Shown here one piece after another: positions 40,127 to 47,837 of a stretch of 64,000 nucleotides of DNA. Numbering within the stretch: position 1 is the first letter of the stretch; every line of letters begins with the position of its first letter. The DNA is from an uncultured Eubacteriales bacterium. Lineage in GTDB: Bacteria; Bacillota; Clostridia; Oscillospirales; Acutalibacteraceae. The notes below the pieces were generated by a model, which was not told where the DNA came from, ran no database searches, and worked only from the letters and a program-made list of their open reading frames with translations. The stretch is from the NCBI GenBank assembly GCA_910584745.1, contig CAJUDG010000011.1, forward strand, positions 1 through 64,000, read 5' to 3'. A program made the translations under genes and the position numbers.

Positions 40127-40762
40127 ATGGAAAATCACATAAGCCCACTATACGGCGCCAGCGCCACATACGAATACGGCGCCAACCTGTACATCAACAT
40201 GACCAATCAGTGCCCCAACCGCTGCGACTTCTGCCTTCGGCAGAACAGCTCCGGCAGTCTCTATGCCAATAACCTCTGGTATCAGGGCGGCGAGCCCACC
40301 AAAGAGGAGTTCTGGGCCCAGCTGCAGCAGCGGGACCTGAACCGCTATCCCGAGATAGTGTTCTGCGGCTATGGCGAGCCCGCCTGCCGCTGGGACGATA
40401 TGATGTGGCTCTGTGACCATATACGCTCCGCCGGCTCCCATTTCATCCGCATAAACACCAACGGCCTTGCGAACCTCATCACCGGCCGCAACGCCGCCCT
40501 GGACCTGGACGGCCGGGTGGACGCGGTGTCCGTAAGCCTTAACGCCAGCAACGCCGAAGACTACGACAAGCTCTGCCACAGCCGCTTCGGCCTGAAGGCC
40601 TTCCCGGCCATACTCCGCTTTACAAGCACCGCCGTTTTGAACGTCCCCCACGTGCGCATGACCGTCGTCAGCACCATGCCCAAGGCCCAGCAGGATGCCT
40701 GCCAGAAGGTTGCCGAAAGCGTGGGCGCGGACTTCTTCGTCCGGGAATATATCAAGGAATAA
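40127..40762 (+). CDS. TatD-associated radical SAM protein
   Basis: 211 residues. Radical SAM core: NQCPNRCDFCLRQ holds the CxxxCxxC cluster; VFCGYGEPACRW is the GGE-like SAM loop; IRINTNGLANL and DAVSVSLNASNAEDYDKLC complete a short TIM half-barrel. Proteins of this kind encoded beside tatD form a recognised family without a known substrate. ATG at 40127 has TAGGAG; the frame from 40103 is longer by eight residues and lacks a ribosome site. Ends a metG-tatD-radical SAM operon. Confidence 0.9.
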   Translation: MENHISPLYGASATYEYGANLYINMTNQCPNRCDFCLRQNSSGSLYANNLWYQGGEPTKEEFWAQLQQRDLNRYPEIVFCGYGEPACRWDDMMWLCDHIRSAGSHFIRINTNGLANLITGRNAALDLDGRVDAVSVSLNASNAEDYDKLCHSRFGLKAFPAILRFTSTAVLNVPHVRMTVVSTMPKAQQDACQKVAESVGADFFVREYIKE

Positions 40763-40795
40763 AGGTCAAACTATCGGGGTAGGAGGGAATCACCC

Positions 40796-40981
40796 ATGTC
40801 TATCCCAAAGCTGCTGGCAGCCATACTGCTGCTGTGCTTTCTCCTGACCGCCTGCACCGCCTCTGCCGACAACCGGCTTGGGGGTCTTCGGCGGGTCAGC
40901 GCTTATAATTCCGCTGCCGGGTCCCCCGGCAGCTTTTTCTTGTCCAGCCCATATTTGCCCCCACTACATCTAGCCGCTTGA
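40796..40981 (+). CDS. Short lipoprotein-like ORF with internal terminator
   Basis: 61 residues. The first 25 form a convincing lipoprotein signal (KLLAAILLLCFLLTAC, lipobox LLTAC) with AGGAGGG before the ATG. After about codon 39 the frame runs through a strong intrinsic terminator (40913-40941), so most transcripts would end before the stop codon. Either a truncated lipoprotein gene, a peptide made from nonstop mRNA, or a signal-peptide leader. No homologue recognised. Confidence 0.4.
   Translation: MSIPKLLAAILLLCFLLTACTASADNRLGGLRRVSAYNSAAGSPGSFFLSSPYLPPLHLAA
40913..40941 (+). terminator. Intrinsic terminator inside the lipoprotein-like ORF
   Basis: GCTGCCGGG (40913-40921) pairs perfectly with CCCGGCAGC (40925-40933), TCC loop, then TTTTTCTT. 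Probably ends the metG operon. Confidence 0.88.
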
Positions 40982-41006
40982 CACCCTCCCCTTTTCGGGT
41001 TAGAAT
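40978..41006 (+). promoter_or_regulatory. Promoter of the TPM/MBOAT gene cluster
   Basis: TTGACA (40978-40983), exactly 17 bases, TAGAAT (41001-41006), strong sigma-A type. The 110-base leader holds an inverted repeat TAAGGTC (41013-41019)/GACCTTA (41045-41051), and a GGGGGC-CCC-GCCCCC hairpin with TTATTTT at 41080-41101 that could attenuate transcription. Confidence 0.85.
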
Positions 41007-41118
41007 ATATAGTAAGGTCCCAAGAGAATTTTTAGATTTTCTGTGACCTTAAGGAGATATTTGACGTATATAATACTGTGGGGGCCCCGCCCCCTTATTT
41101 TCCACCCAGGAGGAAATT

Positions 41119-41949
41119 ATGAACCCCAGCGCCAAAGGCCCAAGGCTTTTTTTAACGGCCCTGCTTACCGCCCTTATGCTTTTAACGTCTTTATATTGTG
41201 GGGCGGCAATTCCGGCCCGGGCCGAGTCCCAGCCCCCCATCCCCGAGCCCAGCGCCGACTTCTTCTATAACGACCAGGCGAACCTGTTAAGCGCCGAGAC
41301 CAAGGCCCTTATCCTCACCAAAAACGCCGGCCTCTCTCAATACTCCGTCCAGCTGGCGGTCCTCACCATGGATACCCTCCCGGTGACCGGCTACACCCAG
41401 CGGGTGGAGTACCTGCGCGCTGTTATGCAGTCATGGCAGCTTGGCGGAGCCGAGGGCCGGGGCCTGCTTCTGGCCCTGTCCGTCTCCGACGGCGACTACA
41501 TAGCCGTGGCGGGAGATGGCCTTCAGTCCCACTTCACCACGGACCTTTTGAAATCCCTGCTGGACGCCCAGCTAGAGCCCGATTTCAGCGCCGGCTCCTA
41601 CGACGCGGGCGTGTCGAAATTTGTCTCAGAGGCCGCCGCCCAGGCGGAACTCTTTGCCGCCCAGCCCGCCTCCACAGAGCCCCGGCCCGAAAAAAAGAAA
41701 GAGGCCGGCTCCCCCGCCCTGCTCTGGGTGGCCATAGCGGCCGGAGCCGTGGCCGTTATCTGCATCGCCGTCTTCATCCTGTCCGGCCGGCCCGGCCGCC
41801 GCAGGTACGGCCGCCGCCGGGGCGTACACCGGCACACCCCCCTTGTGACCCCGCCCCGCACCACCGTGCTGCACCGCGAGAGCCACACCCCCATGATAGT
41901 AAAATCCGCCCGCCGTGGGGACGGACCCACCCGGGTGAAAAAGCTTTGA
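41119..41949 (+). CDS. TPM domain membrane protein
   Basis: 276 residues. Signal peptide (LFLTALLTALMLLTSLYCGAAIPARA), then a TPM domain (about 45-165; DFFYNDQANLLSAETKALIL, SVQLAVLTMDTLP, GRGLLLALSVSDGDYIAVAG), a membrane span at about 198-218 (LLWVAIAAGAVAVICIAVFIL) and a very basic tail (RPGRRRYGRRRG). TPM proteins are involved in photosystem repair in plants and in unknown envelope tasks in bacteria; some are phosphatases. AGGAGGA before the ATG; 29 bases before the MBOAT gene. Confidence 0.85.
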   Translation: MNPSAKGPRLFLTALLTALMLLTSLYCGAAIPARAESQPPIPEPSADFFYNDQANLLSAETKALILTKNAGLSQYSVQLAVLTMDTLPVTGYTQRVEYLRAVMQSWQLGGAEGRGLLLALSVSDGDYIAVAGDGLQSHFTTDLLKSLLDAQLEPDFSAGSYDAGVSKFVSEAAAQAELFAAQPASTEPRPEKKKEAGSPALLWVAIAAGAVAVICIAVFILSGRPGRRRYGRRRGVHRHTPLVTPPRTTVLHRESHTPMIVKSARRGDGPTRVKKL

Positions 41950-41978
41950 CCCGAAAACTCTAAGAGGAGCTGTCCTGA

Positions 41979-43400
41979 TTGGTATTCGCAGACCTTTTCT
42001 TCATCTATGTGTTCCTGCCCCTATGCTTCATATGCTACTTTCTGGCCCGGACCCTGCCCCAGAAGAACGCTGTGCTCGTCGTTTTCTCCCTTATCTTCTA
42101 CGCCTGGGGCGAGCCCCTATGGGTGATACTGCTTCTCTTTAGCTCGGTCCTCAACTGGGCTATAGGCATACTCATCGAGAAAAACCGCGCCGCCGGCCGG
42201 GCCAAGCTCTTTGTGGCCCTGGGCATTATAATCGACGTCGCCCTGCTGGTGGTCTTCAAGTACAGCGGCTTCATCATGGAGAACCTGAACCTTATCACCG
42301 GCCTGTCCCTGCCCGTGCCAAAGATACGCCTTCCCATCGGCATCAGCTTCTTCACCTTCCAGGCCATCTCATACATCCTGGACTGCTACTGGGAGACCGT
42401 CAGGGTCCAGCGCCGCTACTCCCGCTTTTTACTCTACCTCTCCCTTTTCCCCCAGCTTATCGCCGGCCCCATCGTGCGCTACAGCGTGGTGGAGGACGAG
42501 ATAGAGTCCCGCTCTGTCAGCGCCACGGACCTGTGCGAGGGGGCCCTCAGGGTGATAGTGGGCCTTTCCAAAAAGGTGATCCTTGCCAACAACCTCTGGG
42601 TGATAGTGGACTCCTTCTTCGGCAAGGACATCTCATCCCTCTCCTTCCTCGGCACGTGGTACACGGTGATAGTCTACTCACTCTACGTCTACTTCGACTT
42701 TTCCGGCTACTCGGACATCGCCATCGGCCTTGGCCGGATGTTCGGCTTCCACTTTGACGAGAACTTCACCCACCCCTTTGCCTGCCGTACCATCGCGGAG
42801 TTCTGGCAGCGCTGGCACATCAGTCTCGGCTCCTTCTTCCGTGACTACCTGCTCTACGTGCCCATCTTCGGCAAGAACCGCAAGTATTTTAACCTGTTTC
42901 TCGTCTGGTTCTGCACCGGCGTCTGGCACGGCGCGGCCTGGAACTACATCATCTGGGGCCTCTACTTCGGCTTCTTCATCTTCTTTGAGCAGAAGCTGGG
43001 CAAAAAGCGAATAAAAAAGTGGCCCCTCTGGTGGAAGCATATCTACTCAAAGCTCATAATAATCATCGGCTTCGGCATCTTCTACTTCGAGGACCTCACA
43101 CAGCTTGGCCTGTTCTTCCGCAATATCTCCGGCGCGGCAGCCATCACCGGCGCGGCCCCCTTCTTCGACCCCATCACCTGGGCCTCCTTCCAGAACAACG
43201 TCTTCCTTGTGGCCGTGTCCGTCCTGTGCAGCCTGCCGCTGCTGCCCAGGATAAAGAGCTTCTTTCTGGATTCGCCCAGCGACTCCCTGTACATAGCCGG
43301 CCGCGCGGGCTCCCTTGTCGCCTGCATGGGCCTTCTGGCAATAGTCAGCATCCTTCTGGTGGACGCCACCAACAACGTGTTCCTATACTGGCGCTTCTAA
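41979..43400 (+). CDS. MBOAT family O-acyltransferase (AlgI/DltB-like)
   Basis: 473 residues with about 11 membrane spans. AlgI-type start (VFADLFFIYVFLPLCFICYFL), LPIGISFFTFQAISYILD, the conserved RWHISLGSFFRDYLLYVP, and the active-site histidine in TGVWHGAAWNYIIWG. MBOAT proteins pass an acyl group across the membrane to extracellular polymers (alginate, peptidoglycan, teichoic acid). TTG start with AGAGGAG. Followed by a DHHW protein and an acyl carrier protein, so it is likely the transmembrane step of surface-polymer acetylation or D-alanylation-like modification. Confidence 0.93.
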   Translation: MVFADLFFIYVFLPLCFICYFLARTLPQKNAVLVVFSLIFYAWGEPLWVILLLFSSVLNWAIGILIEKNRAAGRAKLFVALGIIIDVALLVVFKYSGFIMENLNLITGLSLPVPKIRLPIGISFFTFQAISYILDCYWETVRVQRRYSRFLLYLSLFPQLIAGPIVRYSVVEDEIESRSVSATDLCEGALRVIVGLSKKVILANNLWVIVDSFFGKDISSLSFLGTWYTVIVYSLYVYFDFSGYSDIAIGLGRMFGFHFDENFTHPFACRTIAEFWQRWHISLGSFFRDYLLYVPIFGKNRKYFNLFLVWFCTGVWHGAAWNYIIWGLYFGFFIFFEQKLGKKRIKKWPLWWKHIYSKLIIIIGFGIFYFEDLTQLGLFFRNISGAAAITGAAPFFDPITWASFQNNVFLVAVSVLCSLPLLPRIKSFFLDSPSDSLYIAGRAGSLVACMGLLAIVSILLVDATNNVFLYWRF

Positions 43401-43435
43401 GCCCGCGCACCAAAATGAAAGCAAGGTGACCCAAA

Positions 43436-44947
43436 ATGGAAACCCCCGAGATAAAACACATCCGCGGGCCCTCAGAGCCCCGCCCCCGCCGCCGCAGGCT
43501 GGACCGGCGCGCCGTTCTTGCCAGCCGGCTCTCCCTTATCTGCCTTGCGGCGCTGATCCTGGCCTTTGCCCTTGCCACAGCGCTGCTGCTCATACTGCCC
43601 CGCTCCACCCGGTCCATGATAGAGAAGCGGGACTTGGCCACATTCCCGAAGTTCACCCTTAAAAGCTACTTTTCCGGGGACTTCACCGCGGACGTCGCCA
43701 CATGGTACGACGACACCGTCCCGAACCACGACGGCTTTAAAAACCTTGGCAACAGCTTCAAGCGCCTTTTCGGCCTGCCAAAGTCAGAGGACTCCGTCCA
43801 GTTTGTGGGCAAGATTGACAAGATAAAGGACCGCGCCCCCGGAGGGGGCCCCACCCCGGCCCCTGTGAACAGCAAATCTGATAGTTCCGGCCCCGCCGGA
43901 ACTATTCTGCCCGCAGGCGCCGCGGGCCGCTTCATGACCGCTGCTTCCGCCGCCCCCACCGCCGGCCCATCCCCCAACAACGACGCAGAGGGCAAGGACA
44001 TCATCGAGAACATCATGATAATAAAGCAGGACGGCCGCTGGCGCGGCATGGAGATGTTCGCCGGGGGCAGCGGCGAGACCTACGCCTCGGCCCTGAACGA
44101 CCTGCGCGGGAAGGTGGACCCCGCGGTAAACATCTGGTCCATGCCCGCCCCGCTCCCCTGCCAGTTCTACACCCCCGATGAGTACAAGGAGTACGTGGCC
44201 GACCAGTCGGAGTGTTTTGACGGTGTGCACTCAAAGCTCACCTCCGGCATAACCCCCCTGAACGTCTGCGGCGCCCTTGCCGCCCACGCGGATGAGCCCA
44301 TCTACTGCCGCACCGACCACCACTGGCAGCCCCTTGGGGCCTATTACGCCGCCGAGGCCTTCGCAAAGGCCGCCGGGGTCCCCTTCGCGGACATCAGCTC
44401 CTATACCCCCAAAAATATCGAAAACTCCATGGGCACCATGTATGCCTGGTCAAAGAGCGCGGACCTGCTCAGCGACCCCGAGGACTTCACCTACTACCTC
44501 CCCGGCGCGCCCTACTCTGCGGTCTACTATAACCCGGACTTCAGCTTCGCCTGGGACGACGACGACCTCTTCGGGGCCGAGATACCCGAGGACCCCTATG
44601 TGGTGTACCTCGGCAGCGACCAGTACATCGTCAAGGTGACCACCGGGCTTCAAAGCGGCCGCAGGCTCCTCATCATGAAGGACAGCTACGGCAACGCCAC
44701 CGTGCCCTTCTACACCGGCTCATTCGACGAGATATACGTGGCGGATATCCGCTATATGGAGCGGAATTTAGTCAGCATGATACGGGACCTGGACGTTACC
44801 GACGTGCTTTTCACCGTCTCCGCCTTCTCCGTAGTGGGCGAGAACGCAAACCATATCCAGACCCTTATCGACCAGAACGCCGGCGAGACCGTTACGGACC
44901 CATACCCCCAGCCCGGCCCCACCACCGCGCCGCCGGAAGCGGGCTGA
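43436..44947 (+). CDS. DHHW family surface acyltransferase partner (AlgX/DltD-like)
   Basis: 503 residues. One N-terminal membrane span (LICLAALILAFALATALLLIL), a disordered Pro/Ala-rich insert (about 140-190), and an extracellular SGNH-like domain. IYCRTDHHWQPLGAYYAAEAF contains the DHHW motif; LLIMKDSYGNATVPFY carries the likely Ser in the GDS-type box; both match AlgJ/AlgX-type O-acetyltransferases that work with MBOAT proteins. AAGGTG precedes the ATG, 35 bases after the MBOAT gene. A perfect 11-bp hairpin lies in the insert-coding DNA at 43881-43905. Confidence 0.9.
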   Translation: METPEIKHIRGPSEPRPRRRRLDRRAVLASRLSLICLAALILAFALATALLLILPRSTRSMIEKRDLATFPKFTLKSYFSGDFTADVATWYDDTVPNHDGFKNLGNSFKRLFGLPKSEDSVQFVGKIDKIKDRAPGGGPTPAPVNSKSDSSGPAGTILPAGAAGRFMTAASAAPTAGPSPNNDAEGKDIIENIMIIKQDGRWRGMEMFAGGSGETYASALNDLRGKVDPAVNIWSMPAPLPCQFYTPDEYKEYVADQSECFDGVHSKLTSGITPLNVCGALAAHADEPIYCRTDHHWQPLGAYYAAEAFAKAAGVPFADISSYTPKNIENSMGTMYAWSKSADLLSDPEDFTYYLPGAPYSAVYYNPDFSFAWDDDDLFGAEIPEDPYVVYLGSDQYIVKVTTGLQSGRRLLIMKDSYGNATVPFYTGSFDEIYVADIRYMERNLVSMIRDLDVTDVLFTVSAFSVVGENANHIQTLIDQNAGETVTDPYPQPGPTTAPPEAG

Positions 44948-44966
44948 TATGAAAGGAGGTGGAGAA

Positions 44967-45212
44967 ATGGACCAGCGGGAAGTATTCGACAGGCTGAACC
45001 GAGTGTTCCGGGAGGTATTCGACGACGAGACCATCCGCGTCACCCCGAAGACCACCGCCGATGATATCGACGACTGGGACAGCCTTGAGCATATCACCCT
45101 GATATCCGCCGTCGAGCGGGAGTTTCGCATGAAGTTCAAGATGGGCGAGATATCCTCCATGAAGAACGTGGGCGAGATGGCCCGGATAGTCACCGAGCGC
45201 ATGAAGCGTTGA
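44967..45212 (+). CDS. Acyl carrier protein of the MBOAT cluster
   Basis: 81 residues. DDWDSLEHITLISAVEREF carries the phosphopantetheine serine in the DSL motif; acidic helix pattern typical of carrier proteins. ATG at 44967 follows AAAGGAGG; the ATG at 44949 would include that site as codons and is rejected. As third gene after MBOAT and DHHW it mirrors DltC in dlt operons, but no DltA-like ligase is present, so its loading enzyme and cargo are unknown. Its stop codon lies inside a 21-bp palindromic terminator. Confidence 0.88.
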   Translation: MDQREVFDRLNRVFREVFDDETIRVTPKTTADDIDDWDSLEHITLISAVEREFRMKFKMGEISSMKNVGEMARIVTERMKR

Positions 45213-45250
45213 GAAAAGCCCCCGGCAAGGCCGGGGGCTTTTCTCAACGC
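45206..45250. terminator. 21-bp perfect palindromic bidirectional terminator
   Basis: 45206-45226 and 45230-45250 are perfect reverse complements around AAG, with GAGAAAAG...CTTTTCTC outer arms and a GCCCCCGGC core. Serves the ACP gene (+) and the converging cohesin gene (-) and contains the ACP stop codon. Confidence 0.95.
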
Positions 45251-45252
45251 TC

Positions 45253-46380
45253 CTATTTCCGTTTTCCCTTCAGCCTTTCCTCCCGCCTGCGGTTTACCCT
45301 CTCATACAGACTGGTCCCCAACGCGGCCAGGCCAAAAATGGCAATAAAAAAACAGCCCAGCGCTGACAGCCTGTCGAAGACGCCGGCCCCTTCCTTCTCG
45401 ACGACCACTACCTCCATCAGCGGGGTTTCGGCGGGGGAATCGCTCGGCTTCGGGGTCTTCCCTTCCGCCAGGGCAGCGTCAGGCGCCGGGGTCTTTGCCT
45501 TCTTGGGGGTGGCAGAAGGCCCCGGGGTACTGGAGGGCTTAGGGGTTTTCGCTGCCTTCGGCGTGGCAGCGGCGCTTGAAGTCTTCGCCGCTTTCGGCGT
45601 CGGGTCGGGTTTCGGGGTCTTATCAGGCGCCGGCGTCGCGGTGGGCTTCGGCGTTGGCGCCGCGTACTCGCCCCTGTGCACGTTAACGGTATATATGCCT
45701 TTGGTCATCCCATCCTCCGCGGTCACTGTCAGCCTGAACAGCGTATCGCTGCCGCCCGAACCCAGCTTCCTCCTGTTCACGCTGACCCTGGCCCCCGGCG
45801 AGGCTGACAGCCCAAAGTTCATCTCCGTCACAGAATACGGCACAGACACCTCATAATGTGTCGTATCCGGCGAGAACTCCGGCTCAAGCTCCCCGCTGTC
45901 TGGGTAAAGTGTCAGCAGCTTCGCCTCGCTGCTGGCCGCCGGCTCTCCCTGATACTCCACGCTTACCGGCGGTATCTCCGGCACATCCCTCTGCGCCGCC
46001 ACCTGCTCAATCTGCACAAGGATACTCGCGGCGCTTGTACCCGCCCCCTTGCGCGCCTTAAACTCAAAGCTCACCGACTCCAGCCCGTCATTATCCGTCC
46101 GGGAGGAGTATATGACCTGCACCATGTTCCCCTCCACCGAGCTCACCAGATACCCGTCGTTTGCCTCGCGGCTCCCGGCAAAGTCCATCCGCTCCTGGTC
46201 AAAGGTCACCTTGAACACGCAGGCGCTGACCCTGCCGTACTCGCCGTCATACTCCACCAGCACGTTCAGGCTCTGCCCCTCCCGGCTGCCGGACACCTCG
46301 AACCCCAGCGCGCGGCCCTGTGCCGGCACAAGCCAAAGCGCCGCCAGCACGGCAAAAACGGCTACCACCCAGCGGCCCAT
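45253..46380 (-). CDS. Cohesin/cadherin-like membrane surface protein
   Basis: 375 residues. Signal peptide (VVAVFAVLAALWLVPAQGRA); cohesin-like beta domain (about 25-150: GFEVSGSREGQSLNVLVEYDG, FKVTFDQERMDFAG); a cadherin-like beta-sandwich (about 155-245: LYPDSGELEPEFSPDTTHYEV, GIYTVNVHRG); a Lys/Pro/Thr repeat linker (TPKAAKTPKP units, about 245-330); and a C-terminal span (LGCFFIAIFGLAALGTSLY) with a basic end. So an anchored extracellular binding protein. ATG at 46380 has AAAGGAGGGGG. No dockerin partner is in the window. Confidence 0.82.
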   Translation of the reverse strand: MGRWVVAVFAVLAALWLVPAQGRALGFEVSGSREGQSLNVLVEYDGEYGRVSACVFKVTFDQERMDFAGSREANDGYLVSSVEGNMVQVIYSSRTDNDGLESVSFEFKARKGAGTSAASILVQIEQVAAQRDVPEIPPVSVEYQGEPAASSEAKLLTLYPDSGELEPEFSPDTTHYEVSVPYSVTEMNFGLSASPGARVSVNRRKLGSGGSDTLFRLTVTAEDGMTKGIYTVNVHRGEYAAPTPKPTATPAPDKTPKPDPTPKAAKTSSAAATPKAAKTPKPSSTPGPSATPKKAKTPAPDAALAEGKTPKPSDSPAETPLMEVVVVEKEGAGVFDRLSALGCFFIAIFGLAALGTSLYERVNRRREERLKGKRK

Positions 46381-46424
46381 ACCGTCCCCCTCCTTTCCGT
46401 CCAAAAGCAAAATCTATTTTTGCT

Positions 46425-46453
46425 ATTCTACCATACTTTTCCAAATCATTCCA
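46425..46453 (-). promoter_or_regulatory. Promoter of the cohesin-like gene
   Basis: Minus strand TGGAAT (46453-46448), 17-base spacer, TAGAAT (46430-46425) preceded by TGG. Confidence 0.6.
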
Positions 46454-46504
46454 CTACTTTTTTACAAAGTGAAATATTTTCAAATTATTTTCAAACGAAG
46501 CCAT

Positions 46505-46536
46505 AAAAAAGTGACCCCGGCCGGGGGGCCGGGGTC
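46505..46536 (-). terminator. Terminator of the LRR-SLH gene
   Basis: Minus strand GACCCCGGCC (46536-46527) pairs with GGCCGGGGTC (46522-46513) around four C, then ACTTTTTT. The same layout, with changes, recurs at 63072-63108. Confidence 0.88.
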
Positions 46537-46555
46537 CTTTCGTTGAAGTCAGCGT

Positions 46556-47539
46556 TTACATAAGTTCTTTAGCATTATACAGGAACGTGACGATCTGTCC
46601 CCTTGTGCAGGTATTGTTGGGCCCGAACCTTGTGCCGTCCCCGATACCGCTGGTGACGCCGTTCTCATAGGCCCAGCTTATGGCCTTTTGGAAGTCGGAA
46701 TTTGAGGGCATATCCTTAAAGCTTGCCGCAGTGTTTGGCTCCGGCTTACCAGCCGCCCGCCAGATAAACGTCATGGCCTCGGCCCTGGTGCAGCCCTTAC
46801 CCGGCAGGAACTTACCCTTTCCGTCGCCAACAGTGATATTGTTCTCAACGGCCCAGCTTATGGCCCGCTTGAACTCCTCGGACTTTGGCATATCGCTGAA
46901 CTGGTTCGTCACCGTCACCGCCGGGCTGCCCTTTGCGCGGTATAGGAAGGTAACAATCTGGTCCCTGGTGCAGGTCTTCCCGGGGCTGAACTTACCGCCG
47001 CCGGTGCCGGCTGTGATGTCGTTCTCCACGGCCCAGCCCACCGCGTCCGCGTAGTAGTCGGTGGATTTCACGTCGATGAAGCCGGTGGATGGTGCGGGGG
47101 TGTCGCCGGAGCCGGTGAAATGTATTGTCACCCTTTGGGCAAGCGAATCACCATAGTTAAAATCGAAGAATATCTTGTTCCACTGCTCCCTGGTGCCGCT
47201 GTAATAGATATCCTTAAGCTTTTCGCAGGCGAAAGCGTCGCTCATAATGTGGTTAACGCTGACCGGAATTTTGACCCATGTCATGTTTGGGCAGAAAAAG
47301 GCGAACCTGTTGATCGTGGTAACGCCTTCCGGTATTGTAACGCTGACGATTTTTTCGCTGGAAAATGACTCTCCGATTATGGTAACGCCGCCTGGAATAG
47401 TAACGTCCGTATCAGAGCCGGTATACTCCATGAGCATCCCATTCTCGACAACAAAATCGCTGTCCGCCGCGCTGGCGCCCATGTTCGCCGCGCCGATGAT
47501 CAGGCACAGCACCAGAAGAGCTGAAAGAACTTTTTTCAT
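46556..47539 (-). CDS. LRR-SLH surface protein
   Basis: 327 residues. Signal peptide MKKVLSALLVLCLIIGAANM; a short BspA-type leucine-rich region (about 30-140, GGVTIIGESFSSEKIVSVTIPEGVTTINRFAF); and three S-layer homology domains (about 155-327) each with DAVGWAVENDITAGTGGGKFSPG-like units, which bind pyruvylated wall polymers. AGGAGG before the ATG. Related in its SLH part to the protein at the window end (63273). The 5' leader holds one copy of the AAAAGTGTACCTTTT element. Confidence 0.92.
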   Translation of the reverse strand: MKKVLSALLVLCLIIGAANMGASAADSDFVVENGMLMEYTGSDTDVTIPGGVTIIGESFSSEKIVSVTIPEGVTTINRFAFFCPNMTWVKIPVSVNHIMSDAFACEKLKDIYYSGTREQWNKIFFDFNYGDSLAQRVTIHFTGSGDTPAPSTGFIDVKSTDYYADAVGWAVENDITAGTGGGKFSPGKTCTRDQIVTFLYRAKGSPAVTVTNQFSDMPKSEEFKRAISWAVENNITVGDGKGKFLPGKGCTRAEAMTFIWRAAGKPEPNTAASFKDMPSNSDFQKAISWAYENGVTSGIGDGTRFGPNNTCTRGQIVTFLYNAKELM

Positions 47540-47582
47540 TTTTACTACCTCCTAAGAATTATGATCGCGCGCAAAGGTTCAT

Positions 47583-47734
47583 GCAAAAAGGTACACTTTT
47601 CTGTAAGTTCTGAAACAATAGCATTTATTTTAAATATTCAGAAATTCAGTATTGCAAATTTGTGAAAAATCTGGTATAATTTGGTAGAAACAAGCGCAAA
47701 AGGATCATTACAGAAAAGTGTACCTTTTTGTAAG
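47583..47734. repeat. Inverted pair of a 24-base element, about 100 bases apart
   Basis: Left copy (47584-47608, minus orientation) and right copy (47708-47732) share ACAGAAAAGTGTACCTTTTT plus flanking TT and G. The core AAAAG-TGTAC-CTTTT is nearly palindromic. A third copy is at 63159-63183. The region between is AT-rich and contains a + promoter. MITE-like or a paired operator. Confidence 0.7.
47652..47680 (+). promoter_or_regulatory. Promoter within the repeat, reading toward purC
   Basis: TTGCAA (47652-47657), 17-base spacer, TATAAT (47675-47680) with TGG before it. With the terminator at 47741 it would give a short RNA of about 75 bases. Confidence 0.7.
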
Positions 47735-47740
47735 TGGAGC

Positions 47741-47763
47741 GTCCCTTCCGGGGCGCTTTTTCA
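47741..47763 (+). terminator. Terminator before the purC promoter
   Basis: GCGTCCC pairs with GGGGCGC (one G-U) around TTCC, followed by TTTTTC. Ends the short transcript from 47652. Confidence 0.75.
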
Positions 47764-47778
47764 TACTTTCAATGGGGC

Positions 47779-47807
47779 TTGCAAAACTTCCCGGTTTGCG
47801 CTATACT
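47779..47807 (+). promoter_or_regulatory. Promoter of purC
   Basis: TTGCAA (47779-47784), 17-base spacer, TATACT (47802-47807). The leader is only about 25 bases, so there is no room for a purine riboswitch. Confidence 0.8.
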
Positions 47808-47837
47808 GGTTAAAAACCTTGAAAGGGCGGCTTAGCT

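Noticed and set aside
41043..41270. 75-codon ORF before and inside the TPM gene
   Set aside because: It lies in another frame of the TPM signal-peptide region; its product has no protein-like features and its SD-like site is part of the leader hairpin region.
47808..47837. Purine riboswitch for purC
   Set aside because: Only about 25 bases lie between the likely transcription start and the ATG.
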